DNA from: Sphingobacteriales bacterium
GTDB lineage: Bacteria; Bacteroidota; Bacteroidia; Chitinophagales; UBA2359
Assembly (NCBI GenBank): GCA_016700115.1
Contig: CP064999.1
Coordinates: 1,302,001 to 1,366,000, forward strand
Direction: 5' to 3'
Length of the DNA: 64,000 nt
Shown: positions 26,840-36,405 of the stretch, in pieces
Layout of the letters: each line of letters begins with the position of its first letter
Numbering within the stretch: the stretch's first letter is position 1
Notes under the pieces: model-generated
What the model saw: only the letters and a program-made list of their open reading frames with translations
Database searches by the model: none
What the model was told of the DNA's origin: nothing
Translations under genes and position numbers: made by a program

Positions 26840-28051
26840 ATGAACAAACTATTCAATTTTTCAAGTTTAGAGGGAAAGATTAAAATTAAGCACGGGTTTG
26901 CTTTTAAAGGAGAATATTTTGCGTCAAGTGGTGATTACATACTTCTAACACCTGGTAATATTTATCCAGATGGAGGTTTTAAACTTGATGAGCCAAAAGA
27001 AAAATATTATAACGGTGAGTTCCCGAAATCATTTCTTTTTGAAAAAGGAGATTTAGTTACTGTAATGACTGACTTAACACAAGAGGCAATAATTCTTGGT
27101 GGTGCATTTATCGTTCCTTTATCAAATAAATTTCTTCATAATCAGCGTTTGGGGAAAATCGAGATAATAGACATTGATGAACTGGATAAAAAGTTTCTTT
27201 ACTACTGTTTCAATTTTGAGTTTTTTAGAGGACAAGTAAGAGGCTCTGCATCAGGCACCACAGTAAAACATACAGCACCTGAACGAATTTATAAATGCAA
27301 AATCCCACTCCCCCCACTCCCCACCCAACAACGCATAGCGTCCATCCTTTCGGCTTATGATGATTTGATAGAAGTAAACAACCAACGCATCAAACTATTG
27401 GAGCAAACCGCCCGTGAACTTTACAAAGAATGGTTTGTAAGAATGCGTTTCCCGGGGTATAAGCAGGCGAAGTTTAAGAAGGGAGTGCCGGAGAATTGGA
27501 AGACAATTGCAATATCAGATATGGTGGATTTTAAAATGGGGCAATCTCCAAAATCTGAATTTTATAATGAAGATGGTAATGGATTGCCGTTTCATCAAGG
27601 TGTAGGAAATTACGGATTGCGTTTTCCTGAGCACAAAATCTTTTGTTCAGTAAATGGAAGAATTGCTAATGAAGGTGATGTTTTGTTTAGTGTTAGAGCA
27701 CCAGTAGGAAGATTGAACATTGCAGACAGAAAATTAATCATCGGTCGTGGTTTAGCAGCATTAAGACATAAAAAGGGCTTGAACAGTTATTTATTCTATC
27801 TTTTGCAAAATGAATTTTCAAAAGAAGATTTAATCGGAAACGGTTCAATCTTCAATTCAGTTGGCAAGGATGAATTGAAAAAGTTCAAAATTTTTGATGT
27901 TGGAGATTTGGCTAAAAAATTCAATGATATTGTTGAGCCGATTGACAAACAATTATTAGTTCTCATTCAACAAAACACCCAACTCCGCCAAATCAGAGAT
28001 AGGTTGTTGCCGAGGTTGATAAGTGGGAAGTTGGAGGTGTCTGAACTATGA
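26840..28051 (+). CDS. hsdS: Type I restriction-modification specificity subunit HsdS
   Basis: A 403-residue protein with the two-half layout of HsdS. Target-recognition domain 1 is at about 1-150. The first conserved helical spacer (PLPTQQRIASILSAYDDLIE then VNNQRIKLLEQTARELYKEW) runs to about 205. Target-recognition domain 2 (PENWKTIAISDMVDFKMGQS onward) is at about 215-360. The second spacer is near the end (QLLVLIQQNTQLRQIRDRLLPRLISGKLEV). Each TRD reads one half of a bipartite DNA site. The start is set by the TAATG overlap with the displaced hsdM tail. Separation from hsdM by 2.7 kb of hairpin-rich DNA may reduce its co-expression with the methylase subunit. Confidence 0.92.
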   Translation: MNKLFNFSSLEGKIKIKHGFAFKGEYFASSGDYILLTPGNIYPDGGFKLDEPKEKYYNGEFPKSFLFEKGDLVTVMTDLTQEAIILGGAFIVPLSNKFLHNQRLGKIEIIDIDELDKKFLYYCFNFEFFRGQVRGSASGTTVKHTAPERIYKCKIPLPPLPTQQRIASILSAYDDLIEVNNQRIKLLEQTARELYKEWFVRMRFPGYKQAKFKKGVPENWKTIAISDMVDFKMGQSPKSEFYNEDGNGLPFHQGVGNYGLRFPEHKIFCSVNGRIANEGDVLFSVRAPVGRLNIADRKLIIGRGLAALRHKKGLNSYLFYLLQNEFSKEDLIGNGSIFNSVGKDELKKFKIFDVGDLAKKFNDIVEPIDKQLLVLIQQNTQLRQIRDRLLPRLISGKLEVSEL

Positions 28052-28083
28052 TTTTTGTGATTAAATGATTAACCGGATTAGAA

Positions 28084-28467
28084 ATGAACGAAATCATCAT
28101 ATACCAAACCCCAGATAATCAAACACAGGTAGAAGTGCAGTTTGAAGGGGAAACTTTTTGGCTGAATCAATACCAACTGGCAGAATTGTTTCAAACAGAC
28201 CGATCTTCCATTTTGAAGCATCTGCAAAATATTTATTCAACGGGTGAGTTGTCGGAAACTTCAACTTGTGCAAAATTTGCACAAGTTCGGCAAGAAGGAA
28301 AAAGAAAGGTAACCCGTGAGGTGCTGCATTATAATTTAGATGCCCTATTGTCTGTTGGCTATCGGGTGAACTCCAAACGTGGCACTCAATTCCGCCAGTG
28401 GGCTAATGGCAGGTTTTGTAATTATTCGCTAACTTATTCAAAATCAGCATTATGGAAAATCAAATAG
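28084..28467 (+). pseudogene. Truncated RhuM-family gene
   Basis: A 127-residue frame. Residues 1-107 align with the N-terminal domain of the next gene (ETFWLNQYQLAELFQTDRSS, YNLDALLSVGYRVNSKRGTQFRQWA). From residue about 108 the expected TQRLKDYLV is replaced by an unrelated tail ending ALWKIK. The central coiled coil and the Fic-like C-terminal domain found in the neighbour are missing. It is probably a 3'-deleted duplicate. Its stop overlaps the start of the intact copy by 16 bases. A small DNA-binding antagonist of the full-length protein is possible but untested. Confidence 0.75.
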
Positions 28468-29420
28468 CAATATACACCTCTGCTGAAGGAATAGAAGTTA
28501 GCATACTGCTGGATAGTGAAACTGTTTGGGCAACGCAAAGGCAAATGGCAGAACTGTTTCAAACTACTCCGCAGAACATTACCCTTCACTTAAAAAAAAT
28601 ATTTTCAGAAGGTGAGATTAGCGAAGAGGCAACTTGTAAGGAATATTTACAAGTTCAAAAAGAAGGGAAACGGCTCATAAAGCGTAAGCAAATGGTTTAC
28701 AACCTCGATGCCATTCTGTCCGTAGGGTATAGGGTGAACTCCAAGCGAGGCACCCAATTCCGCCAATGGGCTACCCAACGGTTGAAAGATTATTTGGTGC
28801 AGGGCTATGCCCTCAACCAAAAGCGGTTGGAAGAGTTGGGTAAGATGGTGGAGTTAATTGAGCAATCGGGCAAAGCCGAAAACCTGCAATTGCAGGAAGC
28901 TAAAGGGCTGCTGGAAATTCTGAGCCATTACACCAAAAGTTTTGTCTTGCTTAACCAATACGACAGCCACAACCTGCAAACCGGCAAACTCAATGAAAAC
29001 ATCACTTACGAACTACAGTATGACGAAGCCAAGGCAGCCATTGCCGAACTGAAAAAGCAACTGATCGCCAAAAATGAAGCCTCCGAACTGTTTGGCAATG
29101 AAAAAGACGATGGTTTTAAAAGCTCGCTGCAAAGTATTGTGCAAACCTTTGGTGGGCAATACCTGTATGCCAGTATTGAAGAACAGGCAGCACACTTGCT
29201 GTATTTTGTCATCAAAAACCACTCTTTCAGTGATGGTAATAAACGCATCGGAGCATTTTTGTTTGTCTGGTTTTTAGAGAAAAACAAGCACCGTTTCAAA
29301 AAAACGGGCGAGCTGAAAATCAATGACAACGGGCTTACGGCAATCGCCCTGTTGGTAGCTCAAAGCAAACCGGAAGAGAAAGAACTGATGGTAAAGCTGA
29401 TTATAAACCTCATCAATTAA
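28452..29420 (+). CDS. RhuM-Fic/Doc domain protein inside the type I operon
   Basis: A 322-residue protein. The N-terminal RhuM ('virulence protein') domain is at 1-115, with an HTH-like TVWATQRQMAELFQTTPQNI. A helical linker (about 120-215) follows, then a Fic/Doc-like domain (about 220-322). The motif HSFSDGNKRIGAFLF near 265-280 matches the H-x-F-x-x-G-N-K-R core used to transfer phosphate or nucleotide groups to target proteins. Proteins of this design are often found between hsdS and hsdR. They might act as a toxin-like or regulatory partner of the R-M system; the real role is unknown. It is three bases from hsdR, consistent with co-translation. Confidence 0.85.
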   Translation: MENQIAIYTSAEGIEVSILLDSETVWATQRQMAELFQTTPQNITLHLKKIFSEGEISEEATCKEYLQVQKEGKRLIKRKQMVYNLDAILSVGYRVNSKRGTQFRQWATQRLKDYLVQGYALNQKRLEELGKMVELIEQSGKAENLQLQEAKGLLEILSHYTKSFVLLNQYDSHNLQTGKLNENITYELQYDEAKAAIAELKKQLIAKNEASELFGNEKDDGFKSSLQSIVQTFGGQYLYASIEEQAAHLLYFVIKNHSFSDGNKRIGAFLFVWFLEKNKHRFKKTGELKINDNGLTAIALLVAQSKPEEKELMVKLIINLIN

Positions 29421-29422
29421 GT

Positions 29423-32400
29423 ATGGCCATTATCACCGAAGACCAAATAGAAAAAGCAATTATCAGTGTGTTTGTAAACAACTTGGGGTACAGACATCTG
29501 AACTGCTTTGATATGGACACAACCGGGCGTGAAAGCGAAACCGATGTGGTAATAAAACCTTTGCTCAAACGCAAACTGAAAGAACTGAACCCGCACCTGA
29601 GTGAAGAAATTATTGAAGAAGCTTTTAAAGACCTTTGCAATACCCGTTTTGATAAAAGCGACACCCATGCCAACCGGGAGATTTACGCCTTACTGAAAGA
29701 GGGTGTGGAAGTAAACATCACCACTGCCACAGGTAGAACAGAACCCGAACGAGTTAAGGTGATTGACTTTAAAGACGAAAGCAAAAACGATTATCTGGTT
29801 ACTTCACAGCTTTGGATAAAAGGCGATTTGCGTCTTCGCCCCGATTTGATTGTGTTCATCAACGGCTTGCCATTGTTATTCATAGAACTGAAAAACAGCA
29901 ATGTGCCCGTTCGCAATGCGTATGACGACAACCTGACCCGATACAAAAAGCAAATTCCGTTGCTGTTTCGCTACAATGCCCTGTGTATGCTTAGCAACGG
30001 CATTGAAACCAAAATAGGAGCATTTAATTCGGGCTATGAGTTTTTCTTTAATTGGTTGAGATACGAAAGCGAAAAACAAGTTCCCGACAAACAACGGATA
30101 AGGCAATACGGGGTGAGTTTGGATTATGCTGTGTTGGGCTTGTGCGAAAAGAAACGCCTGCTGGATTACATGGAGAATTTCATTTTCTACTATAACGATA
30201 CCGTAAAAATTGCCGCCAAGAACCACCAGTTTCTGGGAGTAAACAACGCTATTGAAAATTTCGGTTTGCGTTTACAACACGATGCAGCAGGAACGGATAA
30301 AGAGAATAAAGGCAAACTGGGTGTTTTCTGGCACACACAAGGCAGCGGTAAGAGTTTTAGTATGATTTTCTTTACCCGTAAAATCTTCCGCCAGTTTACA
30401 GGCAATTACACTTTCTTAATCGTAACCGACCGGGAAGATTTAGACGGACAGATTTATCGCAACTTTTTAGGTGCAGGTGCTTTCAGCAAAGACACCAAGT
30501 GCCGGCCAAGCAACAGCGAAGATTTGCGGAATATGCTGCAAACCAACACCCGATACATTTTTACCCTCATTCAAAAATTCCGTTACGACAAAGGCAAACA
30601 ATATCCTTTGCTATCCGACCGCAACGACATTATCGTGATTGTGGACGAAGCACACCGCACCCAATACAAAGATTTAGCGGAGAATATGCGGACTGGTTTG
30701 CCAAATGCCCAATACATCGCATTTACAGGAACACCACTTTTGGGCAGCCGAGAACTCACCAAAAACTGGTTTGGCGATACCGTTTCGGAATACAACTTCA
30801 AACAAAGTATTGAAGACGAAGCCACTGTTCCGCTTTTCTATCACAAGCGTGTGCCGCAGGTGCTTTTGCAAAATGATGATATAGACGATGACTTGGCTGA
30901 AATCGTTTCAGACGAAAATCTGTCGGCAGAAAATCAGGTCAAATTAGAAAGAGAGTTTGCACAGGAAATGAGTGTGCTGAAGCGGGACAGCCGTTTGGAA
31001 ATCATCGCCAAAGACATTGTGTATCATTTTCCACGCAGGGGTTATTTGGGCAAAGGAATGGTCATCACCATTGACAAATTCACAGCCGTGAAAATGTATA
31101 ACAAGGTGAAACACCTGTGGGAAGAAGAAAAAAGGGAACTGCAAAAGCAAATCAACGAAGCCAAAGACCAGGAAGAAAAAGCCGAACTGAAACGCATTTT
31201 AGACTGGATGCGGAAAACAGATATGGGGGTGATAGTAAGTGAAGAAGCAGGCGAAGAAGAAAAGTTTGAAAAAGAAGAGTTAGACATACGACCGCACCGC
31301 AAGCGAATGAAGCAAGTGGACGAGAACGGTCAGGAAATGGAAGACAAATTCAAAAATCCGAAAGACCCTTTGCAGTTGGTTTTTGTGTGCAGTATGTGGC
31401 TAACGGGTTTTGATGCTCCAACGGTTTCCACCTTGTATTTAGACAAACCAATGAAAGACCACACCCTGATGCAAACCATAGCCAGGGCAAACCGTGTAAC
31501 TGATTTTACCATTAACGATAAGTCAAAGAAAAACGGGTTGGTGGTGGATTACTACAATGTGTTCCGCAATCTGAAAAAAGCATTTGCTTCGTATGGTGGC
31601 GGTAGCATAGGTACAGGCAAAGACCAAGACGAAATCTCACCGGCAAGAGATATTGAACAACTTTTTGTATTGCTAAAAGATGCCATTGCAGAATGTGAAG
31701 AATATTGTAAAACCATCAACGTTGATTTGCATAAAATCACCCGGTCGAAAGAGACATTCAGCAAACTGAGTTTGTTTGAAGAATATGCCGACCGCATTCT
31801 TGCAACCGATGAACAAAAAAAGCAATTTATCGTTTACGACAACACCATTGATGCTCTATACGAAGCCTGCAAACCTGAGATTGTAGGACGAAGAAGCGAG
31901 TTTCCGTTGGCAGCAATTGTTCACTACTTACGACAGGTCATTGACGGCAAAGCCGACCGTGGTAACTTAGACAGTGCCAAACGAAGAATAAGTCAACTAC
32001 TTGATGAAAGTATCATTGCACAGGAAGAAGAAATCAATAAAGAAGTTAGTGAACTTAATACAGCAGCTGAGAAAAAGGAATTCTTTATCAAAGCGTGGAA
32101 GCAAATTGACCTGAGCAAATTAGATGTTGACAAACTGAAAGAAGAATACAAACAAGCTCCTTACAAAAACATTGAAATTGCCGACTTGCGGGCTTTCATT
32201 CAGGACAAATTGCAAATGATGATGGACAGAAACGTAACCCGCAGAAGCTTTGCAGAGAAATTGCAAGAAATCATTGACCGCTACAATTCGGGTAACTCCA
32301 CCAACGAAAACTACTTTGACGACTTGATGGCTTTTGTGGAGAAGATGAAAGAAGAAGAATTACGAGCCACCCGAGAAGGACTGACTGAAGAAGAACTGGA

Positions 32401-32695
32401 ACTGTTTGACTTGCTGAAAAAAGAAAAACTCACCAAAGACGAAGAACAGAAAGTAAAATTGGCTGCCAAAAACCTCTTGCACCGTTTAAAAGAAGAAAGA
32501 CCAAAAGTATTAATCAACGACTGGCATAAAGACACACAGACGAAATTGCAAGTGCAGGTAGCTATTAAGAATATATTAGACATTCATCTACCCGAAACCT
32601 ACGATCGTGCTATTTACGCCACCAAATGCGATGCAGTATTTGAGCATTTTTACATTCTGGCAGCGAGTGGGGATCAAAGAGCATTTGTAGCATAA
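29423..32695 (+). CDS. hsdR: Type I restriction endonuclease subunit HsdR
   Basis: A 1090-residue protein with the standard layout. The N-terminal nuclease domain has RPDLIVFINGLPLLFIELKN near 137-156 (D...E-x-K). The SF2 translocase has Walker A HTQGSGKSFSM near 310, LIVTDREDLDGQIYRNF, DEAHRTQ (motif II) near 412, AFTGTPLL (motif III), and QTIARANRVT (motif VI) near 680. A long helical C terminus binds the HsdM/HsdS core. It pumps DNA past the complex and cuts at a distance from unmodified sites. All motifs are intact and the length is normal, so restriction should be possible if HsdM and HsdS are made. It is last in the operon. Confidence 0.93.
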   Translation: MAIITEDQIEKAIISVFVNNLGYRHLNCFDMDTTGRESETDVVIKPLLKRKLKELNPHLSEEIIEEAFKDLCNTRFDKSDTHANREIYALLKEGVEVNITTATGRTEPERVKVIDFKDESKNDYLVTSQLWIKGDLRLRPDLIVFINGLPLLFIELKNSNVPVRNAYDDNLTRYKKQIPLLFRYNALCMLSNGIETKIGAFNSGYEFFFNWLRYESEKQVPDKQRIRQYGVSLDYAVLGLCEKKRLLDYMENFIFYYNDTVKIAAKNHQFLGVNNAIENFGLRLQHDAAGTDKENKGKLGVFWHTQGSGKSFSMIFFTRKIFRQFTGNYTFLIVTDREDLDGQIYRNFLGAGAFSKDTKCRPSNSEDLRNMLQTNTRYIFTLIQKFRYDKGKQYPLLSDRNDIIVIVDEAHRTQYKDLAENMRTGLPNAQYIAFTGTPLLGSRELTKNWFGDTVSEYNFKQSIEDEATVPLFYHKRVPQVLLQNDDIDDDLAEIVSDENLSAENQVKLEREFAQEMSVLKRDSRLEIIAKDIVYHFPRRGYLGKGMVITIDKFTAVKMYNKVKHLWEEEKRELQKQINEAKDQEEKAELKRILDWMRKTDMGVIVSEEAGEEEKFEKEELDIRPHRKRMKQVDENGQEMEDKFKNPKDPLQLVFVCSMWLTGFDAPTVSTLYLDKPMKDHTLMQTIARANRVTDFTINDKSKKNGLVVDYYNVFRNLKKAFASYGGGSIGTGKDQDEISPARDIEQLFVLLKDAIAECEEYCKTINVDLHKITRSKETFSKLSLFEEYADRILATDEQKKQFIVYDNTIDALYEACKPEIVGRRSEFPLAAIVHYLRQVIDGKADRGNLDSAKRRISQLLDESIIAQEEEINKEVSELNTAAEKKEFFIKAWKQIDLSKLDVDKLKEEYKQAPYKNIEIADLRAFIQDKLQMMMDRNVTRRSFAEKLQEIIDRYNSGNSTNENYFDDLMAFVEKMKEEELRATREGLTEEELELFDLLKKEKLTKDEEQKVKLAAKNLLHRLKEERPKVLINDWHKDTQTKLQVQVAIKNILDIHLPETYDRAIYATKCDAVFEHFYILAASGDQRAFVA

Positions 32696-33179
32696 ATCAT
32701 GCGAAACAAGATTTGAATTTCCATCATTTTGATCTTCCTTTTGAATGTTTGCAAGAATTCAAGAGGGGAGTTTATATTTCTAAAGAAATACGGAGTGGTT
32801 TCCACCGAAAAGAATTATTCTCATTGGATTAGTAGGAGTTTTACGGATTGCAAATTCAAATTAATGCAATCAAATTGTGCTGTAGAACCCTAATATCAGG
32901 CGTTTTATGATTAGCGCAACACCGTAGGTATGAAATATAGGCAGAGCTAATTCCTTTACAGCTCTAAGTTACATTTCTACAGAATGATGGCAGCGAGTTG
33001 CGTTTTGTACCTACTACTGCCTATATATAGTCCTTACAGGATAAGGATAACAAGGCTGTTTCAGTTCTAAAAACATTAACAACCTTTTCTTGAATAGACT
33101 ATTTTTATATTACAATCCGTATTGGCTTCATCATAAGAATTTCCACATACAGAAGAACTGACTGAGAAATGCATACCCA
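32696..33179. other. Region after hsdR with one nested-palindrome element
   Basis: No gene recognised. At about 32916-33042 lies an element with ACCGTAGGTATGAAATATAG followed by GCAG on one side and CTGCCTATATATAG...CCTTACAGG on the other. ATATAGGCAG pairs with CTGCCTATAT, and GTAGGTA with TACCTAC. The design resembles the array units in the hsdM-hsdS gap but the sequence family differs. No clear terminator for hsdR was found. Confidence 0.55.
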
Positions 33180-34979
33180 CTACCTGACCAACATCAAGGT
33201 TCCCTTTCGTTCCAGAGTGAGGCCAATCGGGGTTTTCATCCGGATATAATAGGTGTAAATGCCTTGAGGGGCTAACTGCCCTTTGAAATAACCGTCCCAG
33301 CCCTCTTCGGTGTTGGTGGTGGTAAACATAATTTCACCCCAGCGGTTCATAATCTGCATCAGATAATCGTCTTCGTTGGGGTAAAGAATAACAGGCTTAA
33401 AGATATTGTTGATGCCATTGGGCGCAAAGGCATTGGGCACAAAAATACGGGGAGTTTGGTTGATACAGATAACATTTGACAAACTGCTCAACACATCGGC
33501 AAATCCGTCAGGACAAGCAATTTGGTAAACCGCTTCTATATAATAACAAAATCCCGGAATGTCTTCGGCGTTGGTCAATGGGTCTTCGTGTTCCAGCACA
33601 TCGGGATTAACGGTTGCCAGCAGCGAGAAGTCGTTTTGACCGATGATGCTGCGATAAATATTGTAATTGAGCAAGGTGGCATTGGTGAGGTAAAAAGGGG
33701 TCCAGTCTAACCCGTTGCTCAGGTTAAACTGATCGCGTCCGCGCAACCGGATGGTTTTAACGATACCCGAATAAACGCTTTGGTTGCAATTATTGACCTG
33801 CTCAATCTGATAGGTATAGGAAAACCGGTGGGGTTCTGTATTTGCATCGGCATAAGTCATAACGCTTGTTACCGGATCCGGCAAAGGGTAGTCGTTATAG
33901 AAACTTAAGGCCGTACTGTCACCAAGTGTGCGTCTGATTTTGATTTGGTTTAGGGGTATTGATGTATCAATGTTCCAGGTCATCAAAATTGAGTCATTAG
34001 GTCCAACCGTTGCATTGACCAAACAAATAAAATCGGCTGATTGGGGAATCTCAATATTGGTACAGATAAAGTTTGAATTAGAAATGTCAATATTGTTGCT
34101 GTGATGTGCGACTATTCTAAAACAAGCATCGGTTTCGTTGTTGGGAAATACATAGTCAAACGAGGTAGTTACCGTATCAACTTCGGCAATAGTTGAAATA
34201 GCGACATTGTTTTCATCTACCAGAATAATGGAATAACCGGTCAACTCATTGCCCCATCCTTCGTATTTGGTCCAGTTAATGGTTACTTCATTGGTGCATG
34301 GAGTTCCGGATGCAGTCAGGTGAACAGTTGTGTGAGGGATGCCGTTATCTGCACCTGGGGTAACGTTAGAACAGGCATCGAATGCTGCAATCTTATACGA
34401 TTCGGGTTGGCTGTCGGTTTGGGCGATCACATCCTGATAAAAAGAGGCAGCCGGGTTAAAAATAGTGTCAATCGGAATAAAGTTGCCATTGACATCGGCA
34501 CGGTAAATTATATAGCCAACCGTTTCGGGCGAAACGCTTGGAAGCCAGTTCAGTTGAGCAGTATTGCCGTCCAATACACTGACAACCGTGATGAAAGGAG
34601 CAATCGGGGGTTGAGTGTCCACAATTTGTGAAGGAGAAGATACCGCAACCCCGCATTGGGTTTCTATATAGTAAAACAGAGTCGTAACCGGATTGGATGC
34701 CACATCGGTATAAGTAGTTTGAAGTGGGTCGTTTACTGAATCGAGCAAAGTAAAAGGTCCCGAAGCCGAATTAGATACATAGATATTGTACGAACTAAAC
34801 GTAGCTCCACAGTTAACTCCGACTGTTCCGGGTGTCCAGGTCAACAATATATTACCGCTCAATTGAACATTGACACAATTCAGCGTTGGGGTGGGTTGTG
34901 CTTGTAAGTAAGCAGGGATTGACAGATACATTGCCAATATACACCAAAATAGAATAGAGGCGGCTTTAATTTGATTCAT
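33180..34979 (-). CDS. Fibronectin-III-type surface protein, T9SS type B
   Basis: A 599-residue protein with a signal peptide (about 5-27, LQAQP). Several fibronectin type III-like domains follow (about 30-500) with repeated phrases such as TLNCVNVQLSGNILLTWTPG, AQLNWLPSVSPETVGYIIYR and NEVTINWTKYEGWGNELTGY. The C-terminal gliding-motility-associated sorting domain (about 512-599) contains FVPNAFAPNGINNIFKPV, IMNRWGEIMF, GWDGYFKGQLAPQGIYTYYI and a final KGTLMLVR. This type B domain directs export through T9SS without the usual A-type end. It is probably a structural or adhesive surface protein. It is monocistronic on the minus strand. Confidence 0.87.
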   Translation of the reverse strand: MNQIKAASILFWCILAMYLSIPAYLQAQPTPTLNCVNVQLSGNILLTWTPGTVGVNCGATFSSYNIYVSNSASGPFTLLDSVNDPLQTTYTDVASNPVTTLFYYIETQCGVAVSSPSQIVDTQPPIAPFITVVSVLDGNTAQLNWLPSVSPETVGYIIYRADVNGNFIPIDTIFNPAASFYQDVIAQTDSQPESYKIAAFDACSNVTPGADNGIPHTTVHLTASGTPCTNEVTINWTKYEGWGNELTGYSIILVDENNVAISTIAEVDTVTTSFDYVFPNNETDACFRIVAHHSNNIDISNSNFICTNIEIPQSADFICLVNATVGPNDSILMTWNIDTSIPLNQIKIRRTLGDSTALSFYNDYPLPDPVTSVMTYADANTEPHRFSYTYQIEQVNNCNQSVYSGIVKTIRLRGRDQFNLSNGLDWTPFYLTNATLLNYNIYRSIIGQNDFSLLATVNPDVLEHEDPLTNAEDIPGFCYYIEAVYQIACPDGFADVLSSLSNVICINQTPRIFVPNAFAPNGINNIFKPVILYPNEDDYLMQIMNRWGEIMFTTTNTEEGWDGYFKGQLAPQGIYTYYIRMKTPIGLTLERKGTLMLVR

Positions 34980-35072
34980 CGGTTTGGGGGGTTATCTGCT
35001 GAAAGTTATATCTGAAATGGCGTAAAATCATTTCGTATGGTATGAAATGTAGGATAAAAGACATCTTATTTT

Positions 35073-36356
35073 TTAATCGCCAACCACAACCTGCGAAAAA
35101 TCACCGGTCTGATAATATTTTCCGGCAATCTGCATAATGTCTGATGGGGTCATGGATTGTATGGTCTGTACCAATTGTTTGTAATAGTCAGTGCCGAGTC
35201 CATACATAAAAAGTCCCTGAATAGTAGATAGCTGGCTATAAGTGCCGCTGATTTGCGACAATAGTTGTCCTAACATGTAGTTTTTTACGGTAAAAAGTTC
35301 CTGTTCTGAAACGGGTTCGTTTTTTAAACGGTCAATTTCGTAAAATATTTCCTGTACAGCTTGTTCCCAAACGTTTTGGTTCACCTCAGTTCCAATAGTC
35401 AGAACACCGGCATTGGGCATTGAAATCAAGGCCGAGTAAATTCCATAGGTATATCCTTTGTCTTCCCGGATATTGCTCATCAGTCTTGATCCGAAATAGC
35501 CGCCAAACAGGGTGTTGACCAACAGCAGTTGCTGATAATCGGGATGGTTTTTATTGACTAAGTGTTTGCCGATCCGAATGGCTGCCTGCATGGAATTAGG
35601 CTTGCTGATATATTGAACAACCGGTTGATACTCAGGCAACGAAACAACTTTGGCAGTTTGAGCGGCTTCGTTTTTCCAATGCCGGCTTCCAATATACTGG
35701 TTGATGAGATGAAGATGCTCTTCTGAAAATTTACCTCCGATATATGCTTTACAGTTTTCAGGCGTGTAGTGAGTTCGGTAAAAGCGGCTTAGAATTTCCG
35801 GATGTATGGCATCTATGGCTGCTTCGGAAGAAGGATAGCCGTAAGGATGCTCCGGCCCGAACAGGACGGTCTTTAAGCGTTCATCGGCCAGATATTCGTT
35901 TTTTTGGCGGTTAATTTCCAGGCGTTGTTTGGCTTTTCGGATTTCTGTATCTAATTCTTCCTGTGGAAAATTGGCTACGGTTAGAATTTCCTGCAACAAA
36001 GGCAATAATCCGGGCAGGTGTTTGGTAAGACAGGAGAGGTTGACTTCGGCATGATTATAGCCGGTTTGAAAAGAAAGGTTCGCCCCGTAAAACTCTATTT
36101 TTTCAGCCAACTGTCTGGAGGTATGGTTTTCCGTCCCTTCTTCGAGCATGTCGTTGGTAAACTTGGCAACCAATTGTTGGGGTTCCTGCCATTTACCGGC
36201 TTCAAATACTAATTTGATGTAGGCAACATCCTGTATTTCGGTGTTAAACAAAAAAGCCGGTATTTGATTGTCTAAATGTAGGGGTTCGGGCTGATGCAGG
36301 TATAATTCTGTAATTGGCTGCAGGGCAGGGGGAATGCTTCGGTTAACGGAATACAT
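35073..36356 (-). CDS. M16-family peptidase homologue lacking the zinc motif
   Basis: A 427-residue two-domain M16 protein (about 25-210 and 215-420). The position of the inverted zinc motif HxxEH has FTNDMLEEGT, so the zinc ligands are missing. The C-terminal half keeps the R/Y region (YFGSRLMSNIREDKGYTYGI) that completes the active site of a partner. M16B enzymes often work as a heterodimer of one active and one inactive chain. The active-type chain in this window is at 58880-60166, about 22.5 kb away. No signal peptide is evident, so it is probably cytoplasmic. Confidence 0.87.
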   Translation of the reverse strand: MYSVNRSIPPALQPITELYLHQPEPLHLDNQIPAFLFNTEIQDVAYIKLVFEAGKWQEPQQLVAKFTNDMLEEGTENHTSRQLAEKIEFYGANLSFQTGYNHAEVNLSCLTKHLPGLLPLLQEILTVANFPQEELDTEIRKAKQRLEINRQKNEYLADERLKTVLFGPEHPYGYPSSEAAIDAIHPEILSRFYRTHYTPENCKAYIGGKFSEEHLHLINQYIGSRHWKNEAAQTAKVVSLPEYQPVVQYISKPNSMQAAIRIGKHLVNKNHPDYQQLLLVNTLFGGYFGSRLMSNIREDKGYTYGIYSALISMPNAGVLTIGTEVNQNVWEQAVQEIFYEIDRLKNEPVSEQELFTVKNYMLGQLLSQISGTYSQLSTIQGLFMYGLGTDYYKQLVQTIQSMTPSDIMQIAGKYYQTGDFSQVVVGD

Positions 36357-36405
36357 GTATCGTGTTGTGTAATTATAAATTTTAGAAAATCCACAGGCAA
36401 ACAGG

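Noticed and set aside
25071..26840. Six plus-strand frames of 64-96 codons starting MKIRYSAVRHN
   Set aside because: They are translations of the palindromic units with the same peptide each time. Only the last 18 codons before 26840 are real coding ancestry, being the duplicated hsdM tail.
32696..33179. A missing anti-restriction or fourth operon gene after hsdR
   Set aside because: No frame of useful length or motif on either strand; the region is a palindromic element and AT-rich sequence.
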